Positions 1-14,200 of a stretch of 64,000 nt of DNA are shown here, piece after piece. The notes beneath the pieces were generated by a model, which saw only the letters and a list, made by a program, of their open reading frames with translations, searched no databases and had not been told where the DNA came from. Origin of the DNA: Callaeas wilsoni (taxonomy: Eukaryota > Chordata > Aves > Passeriformes > Callaeidae); assembly GCA_013398955.1 (NCBI GenBank), contig VWPU01011645.1, positions 1 through 64,000 on the forward strand, written 5' to 3'. Positions within the stretch are counted from its first letter, which is position 1, and each line of letters starts with the position of its first letter. The position numbers were made by a program, and so were the translations under genes.

Positions 1-995
1 CCCCTACAATCACTCACCAAATACCAGCACTGGCAAAAAGGGCTGGAATTAGAGATATTAATTGAATTTATTACTAACAAAATCAGAGCAGAATAATGAG
101 AAGTAAAATAAGACTTTAAAAACATCTTCCCCCCAGCCCTCACTCCTTCCCAGCTCTGTTTCCCCCCCCCTCCCAGCAGTGCTGGGAGACAGGGAATGGG
201 GGTTATGAGCAGTTCATCACATGTTGTTTTTGCCAATGCTCAGGGAAAGGAGCCCTTCCCCTGCTCCACAGGGGGTCCCTCCCATGGGAAACAGCTCTCC
301 ATGAGCTTCCCCAACATGAGTCCAGGCAATAGATCTCCACAAATGGCTGCAACGTGTGTCACTCTTCCACAAGGTGCAGTCCTTCAGGCACAGCCTGCTC
401 CAATGTGGGTCCCCTGTGGGGTCACAACTCCTACCAGGAAATCTGCTCCAGCGTGGGTTCCACTCTCCATGGGTCTACAGGTCCCTGCCAGGAGCCTGCT
501 CCAGCACAGGCCTCCCACAGGGTCACAGCCTCCTCCAGGCATCCATCCTCTCTAGTGTGGGTCTCCTCCATGGGTCGCAGGTGGATCTGTGAATCCCCAT
601 GGTTCTCCATGGGCTGCAGGTGCACGGCTTCACCATGGTCTGCACCAGGCGCTGCAGGGGAATCCCAGCTCCAGTGCCTGGAGCGTCTCCTCCCCCACCT
701 TCTTCACTGACCTTGGTGTCTGCAAAGTTGTTCCTCTTACATGTTCTCACCCCACTCTTCTCTGGCCTCAATTACAACTGTACAATAACTTTTTTCTTCT
801 TCTTCTTAAACACACTATCACAGAGGTGTTGCCAACATTTCTGCTTGGCCCAGCCTTGGCCAGTGGCACATCAGTCCTGGAGCTGGCTGGTGTTGGCTCT
901 GCAGGACATGGAAGAGGCTTCCAGCAGCTTCTCCCGGAAGCCACCCCTGTAGCCCTCCTCTACCTAAACCTGGCCATGCAAACCCAATATACTCC
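1..995 (-). mobile_element. LTR-like endogenous retroviral repeat (avian type), minus strand
   Basis: Read on the minus strand, the block begins near 995 with a TATTGGGTTTGCATGGCC-like start. It runs through a GC-rich body with repeated GCTCCAGCGTGGGT-type units (around 397, 446 and 498 on the plus strand) and ends in an AT-rich part carrying AATAAA at 72-67. This order matches a long, common avian LTR-type repeat that I recognise by pattern; I cannot name the subfamily with certainty. The open frames inside it (for example minus 431-625) are by-products of the repeat, with Pro/Trp/Glu-rich translation, and are not treated as genes. The window edge may cut the LTR 3' end, so any proviral interior would lie to the left of position 1. 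An alternative is a non-LTR avian repeat with the same consensus. Confidence 0.68.
67..72 (-). promoter_or_regulatory. Polyadenylation signal AATAAA of the LTR-like repeat
   Basis: The plus strand reads TTTATT, so the minus strand has AATAAA. It lies in the AT-rich terminal part of the minus-strand LTR-like repeat, where a retroviral LTR would place it. Whether it is used is unknown. Confidence 0.4.
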
Positions 996-3900
996 ATGTT
1001 TCCAGTAGAAGCCTTTATATTTAACAGTTTAAAAATGTGGCCATTAAATGCCACTCCAGGCTGCAAATTGTCATACAAGTCCTAAGTGCCAGGGAAAATC
1101 TTACAATGAAATACAGAATGTGTTTGGTACTTTTGAAGTAACTTGGGTACATACTCATGTGCACACACACAAGCATCTGCCCAACAGCACGGGTTTGGAA
1201 CAGGAAATGTGTAACATAAGTTATATACATTGTTCAACCCGTAAGTTTCATAAAGGCAGCCCTCTTCTCCTGGCTGCTCCTCCCTTCAAGGATAACAACA
1301 GAACTCCTCTCCACTTTGTAGCTTTCATACCACTACCAGGAGAAATATCACCAGCTTTACTCTGCAAGAGCTGAAGTGGGGGTCTCTTCTATTTCTGATG
1401 CCTACTCTTCTGTGCCCCTTCTTTAGGCACACTGAGATCTGGTAGAGACCCCTCTAGGAGAGAGATGTCATGGAGTCGGGAGCAGGCCGAGATGTTCTTG
1501 CACTCAGCTGACCTGGTCTCAACAGCACTGGTCTCAACTGACTCTTCCTGGTCCACATCCCATGTTTCTCCCATTCTTGGACTAGAGCCATGCTCAATCC
1601 TATCCCCTAGTCCTTCTCCCTGGTCACATCTGAAGCTGTGCAGGGCCTGGGCCTGCTGGAGGATCATCTGTCATGGAGTGGTTGGTTGGGGCTAAGGGCA
1701 GGGTGCCTAATCTCCCTGTTTGCTCAATCCAGGGATGAATGAATGTCTTCCTCTCAGGGCGGCTGAAATCTCAGTGATGAGTGCCACAGATGTGCCTGTA
1801 AATAACTGCATAGATCCAAGAGCATGCCCATGAATGAAAAAATTCATTGAATATTTCAAGAAAGCAAACTGAAAGAATGAGGAAGAAGGAAGCACGTTCA
1901 TGCTTTTGAATCACACTAGTTTTTGGTAACATTTGCTGTGTTCCTAGTATGCCACGTAACAAACCCACCTGACAGTCACAAGCATAGAATAATAAATGAA
2001 GTGTAAGCAACTTCTGAGAATAGTAACCTCCAGACTTTAAGCAGCTTGCATACTAATTACTTCTAGAAAACTTGCTTCCTTCTATAAGCTTCCCTCCCTT
2101 CTTAAGTGTGGGGAAATATCCAGTTGATGTAGCTGTAAAGAAAGGAGTGCAGGAGCCAATAGATCACAAAATATGAGGTATGAAGAAGTGCCCATTTCAA
2201 TCAAACCGTCAGCATGAGCATTCTTATTTATGATATGTTATAAAAGGTTTATTGCTTGTTTTAGAACTCTAGCTGCCCAAAGTTTGATTTAATCAGACAA
2301 CGCGCCAGCAATGTGCATTGATGCCAGGCCTAGTTTTCATATCCTGGAAGTTGTGACAACTTAGCCCAGACTTTTCCCAAACTATTCGTTAGTGGACATG
2401 AATCCATCAGGTATTTGGGGGAAACTCTGCACTGTGACCTGTAAATCTCTCAGGAGCTGAGGACAAAATCGGCACCCTGAATACCTACTGGTGAATTGAA
2501 ACACTTGGCTTTCCCGAGGTTGATAGTTTCTGTCATAAATTTAACTCATGTTAATAATAACTCATTATTATCTGGATATGTCCCCTTTTTTAGCACCCAA
2601 TACTAGAAACCATAATCTAAACTGCTGGGTAGTTTCTAGGTCATCACTGGTGTGTTTTGCCATTAGAAGTACTGAAGTCTCACCTAAATCAGTGTGGGAC
2701 CTCAGTTGGCCTTACTGGCTATGGGGAACATTGTCTCCTTCACTGGTACAGACCACACATTGCTGGAGGGTTTTCCTTTCTCTCTGCCTTACTTCGCCTC
2801 AAGCTGTGGGTAGAAATTTTCCTAAAGAATGGAAGGAGGAAGAAAACAGATCTCTCCTCCTCCCAAAGTAGGGTGAGGATGGAAGCTGCTTTCGCAGGCC
2901 TTTTTCGCCTTTTCCAGTTGTCCTGGCATGGAGGGAGGTCACTAGATGTTTGCTACTGTATCCATCCCTGGCATGGCGGGATTTGCCAAGGGTTGCCTTC
3001 CATCCCCTGTGGCTCTCCTGCACCAGTATGAGACATGTTGCTCCTCACTGGGTGTGCAGGTGGGAGGCTCCACTGGCTGACTGGATGGTATTACCCTGCT
3101 CTAGATTTAGATGAGCAAAGGCCACTTTTTATATTGGGAAATTAAAGATACTTTTTTAAAATGGACTCCTTGTGACTTGGACAGTGGGCTGAAAGAAAAT
3201 AGGAGTAAGAAATGTACCATTACACCAATAGATTTAGAAATCTCTCACATGTCTCTGTTTTGTTCCCCCAAAGGGGACAGAGAAGACATGGCAGCAAGTT
3301 GTAGGCAGTCAGCTTTCTTTATTCACTGTGCTGGGTCAGGCCATATAGCTTCTCGTCAAGTTCCTTCAAATGCACGGTTGTGGGAAGGAGAAGGAAGTCT
3401 AGAGAGGCAGCTAATACTCTCAGTTAATTAAATTTAACTAACTTTCTCCAGCTACTTAAAAGTCCATGTAAGCCTTTGATATGCATCAGCCTTCTGATTT
3501 TGGGCATGTGGCTCCATACAAACAATGCAGTCCTGTCCTGCAGACATCAAAGCTTCACACTGGTCTCAGAGGAGACACCAGGGAAATGATGCATCAGAGA
3601 TGGAGCCCTCCCTGCATGTCCTCTGCACTACCCTCAATTCAAAACTCTTGCTGAGCCAGGGCACTGTGGGGACACAGCAGCAACACAAACACACAAACGC
3701 AATCAAACAGCAGTCGGTGCAGAGGGCCTGGCCAGCAACTGGTTGTCCCAGGTTCCCAGAAAACTTACCAGGAGATTAACTGCTGCAGAAGCATCAGCAC
3801 ACAGAAGTGGCTTTTATACCCTAATTATTTTATAGTATACAAAGCAGTATCTTCTGCTATTAAGCTATTTGTTTACCAAGCATCAAAAGTTGCTGGCTGC

Positions 3901-6900
3901 AGAAAAGCCGTGCTAGCATACTGTGTATGGATTTTAAGCCAAGATGCCTTATGGTACTGAACTGCTAAATTATATGAGACTTCTGCATTCAGTAGTGTTA
4001 CATAAGGATAAAAGACCTCAAACTTTGGTCCTGTACTATCTAATGGAGGGATTTGTGTTCAGTGTCGAAGACAAAAAATAATTAAAGTAATGAAAAAAAG
4101 TGTAATGCAGCTTATTTATTTCTGTGTTCTTTCCTTTGGTTTTCAAATTCATTAGGGAAGAAAAAAAGCTGTGAAAAGAGTGAGGCTAATCTTGAAAATA
4201 GAATAATAATATTTTTAACTTCACCTGCTCGATAGATGAAGGTTTTATCACTATGATGGAAGTGATGAGAAAATATAAAGCCTTTTTAGAATAAACAAGA
4301 ATGTAAATCATTCTGAGTTGAGACAGTTCTCAGCTCAAGAATGCATCAGTTTCATAAAAGATTCATAAACCAATATTTCTTTCTTGTCCTCTTCTTTGGA
4401 GAAAACAGTTGGCTTTAGTTAAGTAAATGAAGATCAAAAGAACAGAGACAGAAATGTATTGAATACCTGATCCAGGCTAGGTGTAACTGTTAAAAGAGAA
4501 AGTTGAATCCTCCATGTCTTTCACTGTGGGATGGATATATTTATTAAGCATATAGCATTATTTATAGTGATTCCATATGTTAGGGATCCAAAGCATATTT
4601 AAATTATGTTTCCCCTATTGTAACTGACTTAATAACTGGTCTAGAAAGACCATCTGTATATAATGGAAATACAAGTGTATAAGGTGATTGATGCTGTAAA
4701 TTAATCTAAAGGCAGGGTACCAGTGGACACTCAGTTATCCTGGTTCTACTGTGGTATATTGGATCAGCTTAGGGAACTGCAAAGCCAGATACTACCCTTT
4801 TTCTTGCCAGTGTGTTTTAAACCTGGAGAGTGAAAAATGGGGTGGAGCTACAGGACAAGAAATGTAGCTTGCCGTTTATGCTGTGGTCAGTGAGGTTTGA
4901 AACACAAGCAGAGACACAGTAGGTGAGAAGTATGACAGAAAGATTGACTTTAACAAGACAGGAAAAATTTATGACGGAAACTATCAACCTTGGAAAAGCC
5001 AGGCTGTTCCCATGTAGTATGTTTGGGGAGTTTATTTAATACAGATATTCCTTTTAAGATGAAGTCTTACACAGTGATGAAAGACTGCCTGTCCATCCTT
5101 ACATCAACATTTTAGATTAATTTTCATTAAGAGATGATGACTTTTTTTGTCTCAGTAACGTCACTCGCTTGCAAGTACTGTTGCTGGTGACTTCTCTTGT
5201 ACCCCTGATTTTGGATAATGAGCCCTCATAGGAGACACGCTGTTCTCTGGATGAGACAAAATGTTCTCACCACTTAACAGATATTTCCATTGTAAGCTTG
5301 GCTCACATGATTGGGGCGAATAAGCTACTGAAAAATATTATGCCATCTACTTGTGACTCACCTGCCACATTTTGTTTTTAAAATAATGTCAAATAAATTA
5401 GGGAACAAATGACACAAGACAGAAGTCTCAAGTTTTGACCTTCAGGGGGAGAAAAGGAAACCTGAAGCACACAATTTTTTTATTTTTGATTTCATTTAAT
5501 TCTCCATTTCCTAGGTCTAAAATGAATCCTGTAAACTTTTCTGTGCCTCTGCAATTTAACTACAGGGATAGTTGAAGTAAATTAAAAGAAACTAATCACA
5601 TGATTTATTTTAAGCCCAAGATTAAAAATTAATAAGGTGAGGCCCCATGTAAGCATCATCAAAAAAAGAATAGTATTGCTACAAAAGGCATATGAGCTTA
5701 AGAATTTATTTTCTGCTAAAGAAAGGCTTGAAATTTTTGAAGGAGTTACTTGTTCTCTAACAGGAAAAATGAGAACTGTGTTGGATTACTGGCTTGCTTC
5801 AGAAAAACATGGAAAATGTAATCTGTAGTGATAAAAAGGACTGTAAGACTATCATATGGTTAATTTTTGCCAGATTGAGACTTAGCCCCAAATCCAAAAC
5901 TTTCTCAGAACTCAGACAATCGGATCCACCAATATTTCTAAAAATCCACTTCAAAAACCTTTTAGATCACACCCGCTAGAAATCAGGAAAACTGTTTGAC
6001 TCTAGACCTCATGCTGTAAATGTATCCCGAAAAAATTCACAATTATACAAAGTGGTTGGAGCCATGAGACTGGGAACACATTTAAAAGGAAGGGCCGAGC
6101 TCTCAGGATTCACTGTCTGCCAATGAGTGCCATGTTGAGCTAATGCATGGGGGTTGCACAGGAAGAAATGGCTTTTTTCTAATTTGCATTGCTGACGATT
6201 ACAGGGCTCCTACTTACGGTCCAATATCCCACTGAACTAGAAAATTTAGGAAAAAACTCTCGGGCTTTGGGACAACTTTTGAAAAGCTAGTGTTCTTCTC
6301 ATGCATCACAGCAAGAGCTGAGTTGATTCTAACCAGACTCCTTCAGAGAATGGGGGCATTTGAGGCAGCCCTGAACTTGGTGGGGGATGTTTTAACCACT
6401 TGAAAAACATCTTTAAACCAGCTCAAATTTTAAAACTAAGCAAAGAAGCACTCACCTGAATATTATATGAGCATATTAAAGACAGCACCGGAACATATCT
6501 GATTCTGCTCTGCAACTTTAATTTAAATCAGATATCATTTTTTATTTAAATTAATGATGAAGTCTCTTTTAACCTTAATGAATGGGAAAAGTTTTATTTT
6601 TTTTTAAAAGTTGGACATAATATACCTGGTTAGCATTTCAAATAAGCTTAGTTTCTTCTATGTGATCAATATGGATCAATATTGGGAAATGCACATTTCT
6701 CATTTGCAATATTACCAACACAGTTGTGTAATATGACATAAGTGTTCTGATTTCTTTGAGTTCATACTGTTTCTCATACCTCATATGCTTTCAAATTATG
6801 TTTTATAATAAAACTCCAAGGATTTTTACTACAAAAAGAAAGATAGATGTTCAGATCTAAAAATTATCACTGGTTACAGCAGCAGTTGCCCAAATGAATT

Positions 6901-7974
6901 AATATTTAGTGTTAACAGAGACTGACTCAGTTTAACTTTAGCTTTAAGAATAAGGTCCTGGAGAAGCAAAACCCAGCAGTGGTGACTGTGTGTTTGTGGA
7001 TTTGTAATGTTAACTTCTGATTTACACAAGTTTTACTGTCCAAAGGTTGGCCTCCTTTATAATTAGGCATAGAAGTTTGGGGGCAAAATAAACACACTCA
7101 AAGTAAGGACATTTGAGAAAACATCCTCAGAGATATCCCAGTTTACATGAGAAGTTTCCTAATTTCTTCAGCATCTTGGAGCACAGGTGCTCTTCCTCTT
7201 GTGTAGTGCTTCCTGAAAGATAAGATAAAATCATTTCCATACATAGTAAATCAGTATGCCTGCATGTACAGGACCAATTTTACCAAATCATCCTGAAGTT
7301 CACAGACAAAACGTATTATCTAACACAGAGATTAATATGTAGCATTTCTCTGTGTAAAAAGCTTCCTTCAAACTCTGGACTTATCCTCAGGGGTTTTCAT
7401 CTAGAATCTAACCTGTGTTGACCAGTCTGAGCCTTTGTGAGTCCATCCTGTGATGGTACAAATGCAGACCAAAAGCAAGATTTGTTTCCCAGTAGCTTTT
7501 GCAATTTTATTTTTTTTTCCAGACATCAAAAGCATTTCTTTATTGATCACTGTGAGTGCTGTGGTTTTAACAGGAGGAAGGCACTGGGTGATATTAGCAA
7601 CCAACAAATCTTCAGTGAGTACATTCAAATTCATGCTATTACGGGGGATGTTGCAAAAAAGGGAGTATGAGAAGTATTTGAGTAGAAAGCTCATTCCATT
7701 TGCTTTAGTCTGTTTTTCCAAGCAATGACTCACTTCAGAAACTAGTGAATATGGACTTTTTTGACTAGTTTTTACCAAGAACTGTACATTGTGACTGGAC
7801 TGTAGATGTCATAATTTATTAGGCATTGGGTGTAGAGGGAGTACAAGACTAGTTGGCTCTATGAAGACTGAATCAGATGCTGTGTCTTTTCTAGCTGCTG
7901 TGATTATCATGATGCATAGACTAGGTAAATACAAAATTTGCAGTTGGCATTATCAGGGACAACTGATTGAGATT
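996..7974. other. Unique AT-rich DNA, no gene recognised
   Basis: No repeat family, RNA gene or coding frame is recognisable here. Short open frames (up to about 125 codons, for example minus 7401-7778) show no known domain, and several start at TTG or GTG instead of ATG. Homopolymer A/T runs are scattered through it. It is best described as intergenic or intronic sequence. Confidence 0.6.
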
Positions 7975-8255
7975 TAGAATCATAGAATGGCTTGGTTTAA
8001 AAGGAACCTTAAAGATCATTTAGTTCCAGCCTCCCTGCTATGACCACACCTTTCACTAGACCAAGTTGCTCAGAGCCCCATCCAACCTGACCTTGAACAT
8101 TTCCAGGGTCAGGGCATCCACAACCTCTCCGGGTAACCCTGTGCCAGTGTCCCACTACTCTCACAGTTAAGAATTTTTTCTAAATATCTAATTTAATTCT
8201 GGGGTCTTTCAGCTTAAAGCCATTAAAATCACCACTTCATGATTCTATGATTCTA
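7975..8255 (-). mobile_element. CR1 LINE 3'-end fragment, minus strand
   Basis: The plus strand starts with AATCATAGAATGG and continues through the CR1 landmarks CCATCCAACCTGACCTTGAA, CACAACCTCTC, CCTGTGCCAGTG and AGCTTAAAGCCATT. These are the reverse complement of the CR1 3' untranslated end, so the element lies on the minus strand with its 3' tail at 7975. It is heavily 5'-truncated, as most CR1 copies are, and codes for nothing. The far end (8242-8255) carries a second copy of the tail unit in inverted orientation; see findings. Confidence 0.9.
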
Positions 8256-11200
8256 CCTTTAACACAAGTAGATAATGTCATGGCCAACTGTAGGATGTAA
8301 AAGTTCTGTTTCTTTGCCCATTCCTGCTGTCAGAACTTCCTTGGATGATTACTGAGGTCTTAATTTTGTGTTAATGATTTTATGGAAGAAGCTGGTACAC
8401 CAAGTCAGGAACAGAAGTACCACAGAGATTTTTTGCGTGCCATTACCATCTCTCCAAGCAGCCTTGATGAGCATCGGACGGGATGGGAGCTGATGGGAGC
8501 CCTCTGCTACACCATTTCTGCGATTACCACTGCTCAGTGACTGCTGCAACATCATAAATTGTTTGCTATAATAAAGCAGTGCTGCACATGCATGGTGATC
8601 AATGGTGGGAAACACTTCCATGTGTCTTGGTGAGGTCCATGCTGCCTTTGGACAAGCTGCACTCGGTCCCTGCCAGACCAGAGCATCGCTGAAGCCACGG
8701 GAGGTCTTGTCATGTGTTGGGTTGTGCTTCAGTCCCAGCTACGCTCCAGCACAGAGATAATGCCGACTATCTCACCTGACTGACGAGTACAAAAACTTAT
8801 GCTCTCTTGATGCTTCATTGCTGTAGATTTTGATGCAATTAATCCTAGATTTTTGATGTTGTTTTGTTTCATTATGTTTTGGGAGGGGATTTGTTTGGGT
8901 TTTTTGGTGGAAACAAATTAATTTGGATGTGTATTTGTTCCATCCTATACACTCTTCTCTGAAGACACTGAGTGGGATGGATTCATCCTTCTCATTCCTG
9001 AGTACTCTTTTGAAGAATTATTTAGGACTGTGTCTTCCCACCTTTGAACACAGTGCATGTCTCCTGGATGTGTGCCAGAGAAGCTAAGAAGAGTGCTGCA
9101 TCACAGGGATGTTTAAAACCAGAGAACTTGACAGCATGTAGATCCAGACATGGACACAGGGCCCAGACAGAGCAGCCTGGCAACTTTCCGGCAGTTCTCA
9201 GTGAGACACATGGGTCTATCACAAATCCAAAACACATTATGCTCAGAAGAAATCTTTGATTTCATACAGTTGGTATAAAATAAAACAGTGCGCTGCTGCA
9301 CAGGATGGCTTATACAGCACACACGAACAGTACTCCCTCAAGGGTCTGTGATGGCTGGGGATCATGCAGATAGAGACAAGATTAATAAAACAAGAGGAAA
9401 GGTAATAAAAATTATTTTCTTGGACTATTACAATTAGTCTTTGTGTGTACAAGTGCAAAGATTCACGTGGTCTCCTGTCCAAAAATGACAGCCTATTTAT
9501 TCAATCTCATGCTTCAGATTTAGAACAATGTCCTCACAGCAAGGGGATATCAAGCAGCTCCTGTTTGAAACTCTGCAGGCACCACCTCTGAAAATCTCCC
9601 CCATTCACAAAAACACTAGACAGTTAAGATTGCCTGAAAGTCCTTCCCCAGTCACAGATGCTGTATGCAGTTTTTCAAAACTGGATCTCCAATCCAGGGT
9701 CATTAAACAACCTAACATTCCAAATCCAGACAAATCTCTATCTCCTCTCTGACAAACCTCTTCAATGCAAACGGCCAATTAAAAAGACTCTATTTTAGAT
9801 ACTCTCTGTTTAGCCGCTGAAAAAAACAAAACTGAAATAAAATTTCTAATCAAGGTCTAAAAAAATCTCTCTCGTTTTAATTCTTCCTGAGACACAACAG
9901 CCTCCAGTAATTCTGAGATTTTTTACACAGTGATTTGGGTAGCCACAGTATTTGAGAGAAGCTGGATTATATATGCATTTGCCTGAATAATGAAGGAGGC
10001 AGTGGCAAGAATCCCTACAGAATCCTGGCATAGCAACTGAGCAAAATGAATGAGAAGACAGGTCTGAGAAAAAAACTGTGCTAGGTATGCTAACGTGTTC
10101 TTGGGAATTCAGCAGGTGCAACCCAGGTCAACTTTTCAAAACCCAAACAAGAAATTCAACTTTCGTTTCTCTCAATGTGGTTTTCTTCAGCAATATGCCA
10201 GAAACATTTTCTGACACATGAGTAAGATAGAAAGTTTTATGATTTCTTTAGAAACTTTACCTCTTCTAGCACTCTTAACCCCCTTCCTCACTCTTCCCAA
10301 CTGCATTTTGAGCCCTAACAAATAGGAAAATTTTAAGCCAACTAAAGAGTGGCAACTCTTGGGGGTTTTGTCTGTGTCGTTAATTGAAAACTTGTACAGT
10401 AACAACACTAAAAAGATAAATGCACTATAAAAGTGAATGTATGTGATATATTTAGAGCAGTTGGGTAATCTTATTTAAAAATAGCTGATGAATTAGTTAA
10501 GGTTGCAGGGTTTTTAATCTCTCCTGAGTTATTCTAGTAATATCATTTATTAACCAAGTCCTATCATAAGAAAACATATGTCATTTTTGTTTGGAACTGA
10601 CATCACATTAAGAAAAGATATTTGCTTCTATTTGCTTCTTTGTGTTCTTTCTTTTTCTTATAGCTCAGCAACTTTCTTCCATTTCTTGGGTCTTTCTTGT
10701 TTTTCAAATATACTGAAAAACATGCTGAATGATTCAGATGATTCCTAGACTAACTCATCTAAATGCTGATATGCAAATGGATTATGTTTGTCACTGTTGA
10801 AAAATCTACCTTTAATAACAGCTGTTTAGTACTTTCTCTTTTTTAATTTTTTTCACATTTTCCTTGGAACATAAGTCATTTTACTGTCAGTGTGTAATAG
10901 AACTACTTCTTTTAGTAACTATGGGACAGAATTATGTCCACCGTACTTCAATATTGGGATTTTCCCTACTTCCAACAGCTTTTGTGCATTTTTTCCAATT
11001 CTAATGTGGCAAAAATGCTACTGTGTCATCTTATCAACTGACCCTAGACAACTGCTTATATTCTTTTGTTTCCTTTATTCTTTTTTATTATTCATAGCTT
11101 CTACTTTACATTAACCACTATGAACATCCTCCTTTTTCCTGAACTGTTTTATATTGTTCTCCAGTTAATTACTGGGGTTTTTACATTCCCTTTAAATCAA

Positions 11201-14200
11201 GCTGGTTGGTTTTGGGTTTTTTTTCCCCACGTGGTTCTTTCCTAAAACCGAAAGATTGTGACCGGACAATATTTTAAAAGCAGTTTGCAATTTGCATTTG
11301 CAATTTTTTGTTTAAATTCTTTTATTTTGTCTGATCTGATTCAACTCTTTTGAGATGCCAGTAACTGGGAAGCAAGTTTTGCTATACAGAGCCCTTCTCT
11401 TCCCCATTTGTCCATTTTGCCTAAATGGGTTAAAACCAAATTTTTAACATCTCTGTTATACAGATTTTCGTATCTGTATGTGGAATACCACTGAAGTGGA
11501 TTTTCCTCTTCTAAATGAGAAGTTCTGCATTAAAACAAGAGCAGATGCTCTCCTTCCCTTCAGCTAGCAAAAAGTTTGGGTCTACGATTTACAGCTGCCT
11601 ATTCAATGCCAAAGCCTGTTGCTGAATCAGAGCTCCCTGGAAGCGCAGCCACAGCAGGCAACTGTGGTTACCTCCAGAGCTGCCCAGGTGGAAACTCACC
11701 ATCACCATATTGTTTCCCTTCCCATTTGCTATGTGGAAACACAGGAAAATTTCTTAAACTTGGATGCCAGCTCAACTTAGTAAATACAGATTTCAGCACC
11801 AGGAGCAAATCTAACTCTAAATTAAATCTTGTGAATCATTAGAAATATTTGGATATGCTTCTGCCAATGTCAGAATTTCAGTTCTTATTTCTGCAAGCTT
11901 AGAACCACCTTTAACAGCCAGCTGTTAGGTACTGGTAGGTTTAAATTATCTTCATGAGGGTCTGCATACATGCTGGAAAGTGTTTAAGGACTTGAAAATC
12001 AAAGGCAGTTGAAAATGATAACCATGATAATATGTGAGTGTTTCAAAGTATTTAGAAATAACTGCTTCTATTTATTCCTTTCTTGTGGGCTGTATAAAAT
12101 AAACAACTTGACTAGCTCTAGCTTGACTGTGTGAAGGGCATATTTATTATTGAAAAAGAACTGGATTTGAAGAAAGGAATTTTAACTTCAGTTTTGAAAG
12201 GTCATTTAAAATGGTCATTATAGTTGTCCTGAATTCACCTGAGACTGGTGTTTGGGACCTATTTCCCTTCAGCTATGGTAGGTGTTTCAAAAGACCAAGC
12301 ACAAGAAATTTTGGGTATTGATTGCTGAACAATGAGAATTTGTCATCGAAATGACAAAAATATCTGCTGTTCCCCACTAGGGCAATTTATCTGAGCTGGC
12401 AATAATCTCCACGGAGCATCTCCCATCCTGGCTCCAGGCTCTGCTGCATCCTCCACCTCCCATTCTCTCCTCCCTTGCACCTGACCCAGGCAAACAGTTC
12501 TTTCCCTTTTCTTTATTTCTTCAGTAGCTGGTTTTTTTCTCAGCCACTGAAATTTCTAACAAGCTGTGTATCACTTGCCAGAGAAAGTTTGCTGTTTCAA
12601 TTTATTTTCCTCCATCTCATAAAAGAATAATGTAGTATTGCTCTTCTTAAACTGGAAATGGCATTTCTTTTGTTTAGCCTAATGTCCCCTCTGTATTTTT
12701 GAGCTCTCATGAGCAGTCTCTTTTTGTATTTTTGTGGGTTTCTAAGCATTTTTTTATTATTAAAATTTTCTAAAAATTTACTTCTGCTTTTAAAATGGAA
12801 CTCGTCGAGTGACATTTTGTCATGTAACTGTGCAATGATCATCAATGTTTAATTAAAACCTGTCATTGAGAGGTGATGTCCTTCCTTAGGAACGAATTTA
12901 CGTTTGCAGTGAAAGTCTAGAGGGGCAGTTCTCTTGCTGTCACAGATCGACTTAAAAGACCAGAGAGACATGCAGAAGACAACTAACAGTTCTGTGCATA
13001 TTTATGGACTTGTTGTGCATGTGGTAAGTACTCTCCTGACAGCTAGTGTTAAATCCAATCAATCATCACTTAAATACATCACTGTGTATATTCACCTCAC
13101 TCCTTCATTAGCATTCATTAGCAATTAATCAACACAGCAGTAGTCTCTGGAAAGATCAACAATCCATAAGGTACATTTACATTAAAGATGAGCAAGTGAA
13201 CATTTGTTCCACTTCAGCTAAGTCTTCTGTATTGTCATTTCTTCAAGGAGTGAAAGACATTGATCAAGCAAATGACTGATTGATTGATAGATAGAACATG
13301 CCATCTATTGCCTCTGAAGACCATTTTTCTTCAAACCAGAGGACAGTAGTTTTGCTCAGAAAATCTTTCAGTCTTCTGTTTCACATTATGTTTTACCACA
13401 CTGGTTGAAAACATCTTCCTACCTTAAATCCACCGGCTTTGGAGGCAAACTCTGTTGCTGAATCTCTTTCAGTTTCTAAAATAAGACCACATTCTAGGGT
13501 ACAGAAGTCCAGACATACCGTTTTAGCATCAGACATGGAATTACATTTGTTTTGCTGATTTATTTCTTCAGCCAAAACAAAACAATTAATTAGCAGCATT
13601 TCTGAGGCAAAGTGGAAGAAAAAGAAATTATATTCAGGCATATAAAAAAAATTACAACCTTAATTTTTTCTTCTGTTACATTAATAATAAATCTTAGTAC
13701 TTTGAGAGACTTTTACCACCCTGTGGAAAATGAACTAAACTAAGATTAATTGAAGTAGTTGTTCAGCTCCACTTATTACATAAATATATACATATAATGA
13801 TATCTTTAGTGTTTATCTTAAGTACTCTTCAGGCTTTATAGTAGTGAAATTATATAATCAGGTTTTAATTTGATTGTTTTCTTTTGTGATAGAAAATATG
13901 TATTTCAAAATACTTTTCTAACCTTAGATGCCAAAATTAACTTAAAAGAGAATTTACCACCTTATATTCAATGAAATTGAAATATTTACATTAATAAAAA
14001 TATTAAGTCATTGTGACACTAAGTAAACATGTATTTGTTCTGTAATTCCTTTTCTTTCATGGAGATGCATTGAGCTACTATCACTGTGTTGTTAACGTGA
14101 TAAAATATCCAGTATCTAATAAACATTCACTTCTTTGTGACTATTGAAAGCTTCCTTTTTAATGCACCAACTATGGATTTGGATTGCTACCTTATCTGCT

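Noticed and set aside
196..1008. Overlapping open frames on both strands at the left end
   Set aside because: They lie inside the LTR-like repeat. The GC-rich body simply lacks stops, and no retroviral gag, pol or env motif is present.
3240..3300. TCTCTGT / ACAGAGA partial hairpin around a CCCC/GGGG core
   Set aside because: The pairing is interrupted and short, and is likely to be chance.
7401..7778. 125-codon minus frame
   Set aside because: It starts at TTG, is Lys/Leu-rich, and matches no known protein.
12597..12845. 82-codon Lys/Arg-rich minus frame starting with ATG
   Set aside because: It looks like a basic protein only because the DNA is A/T-rich. No family is recognised.
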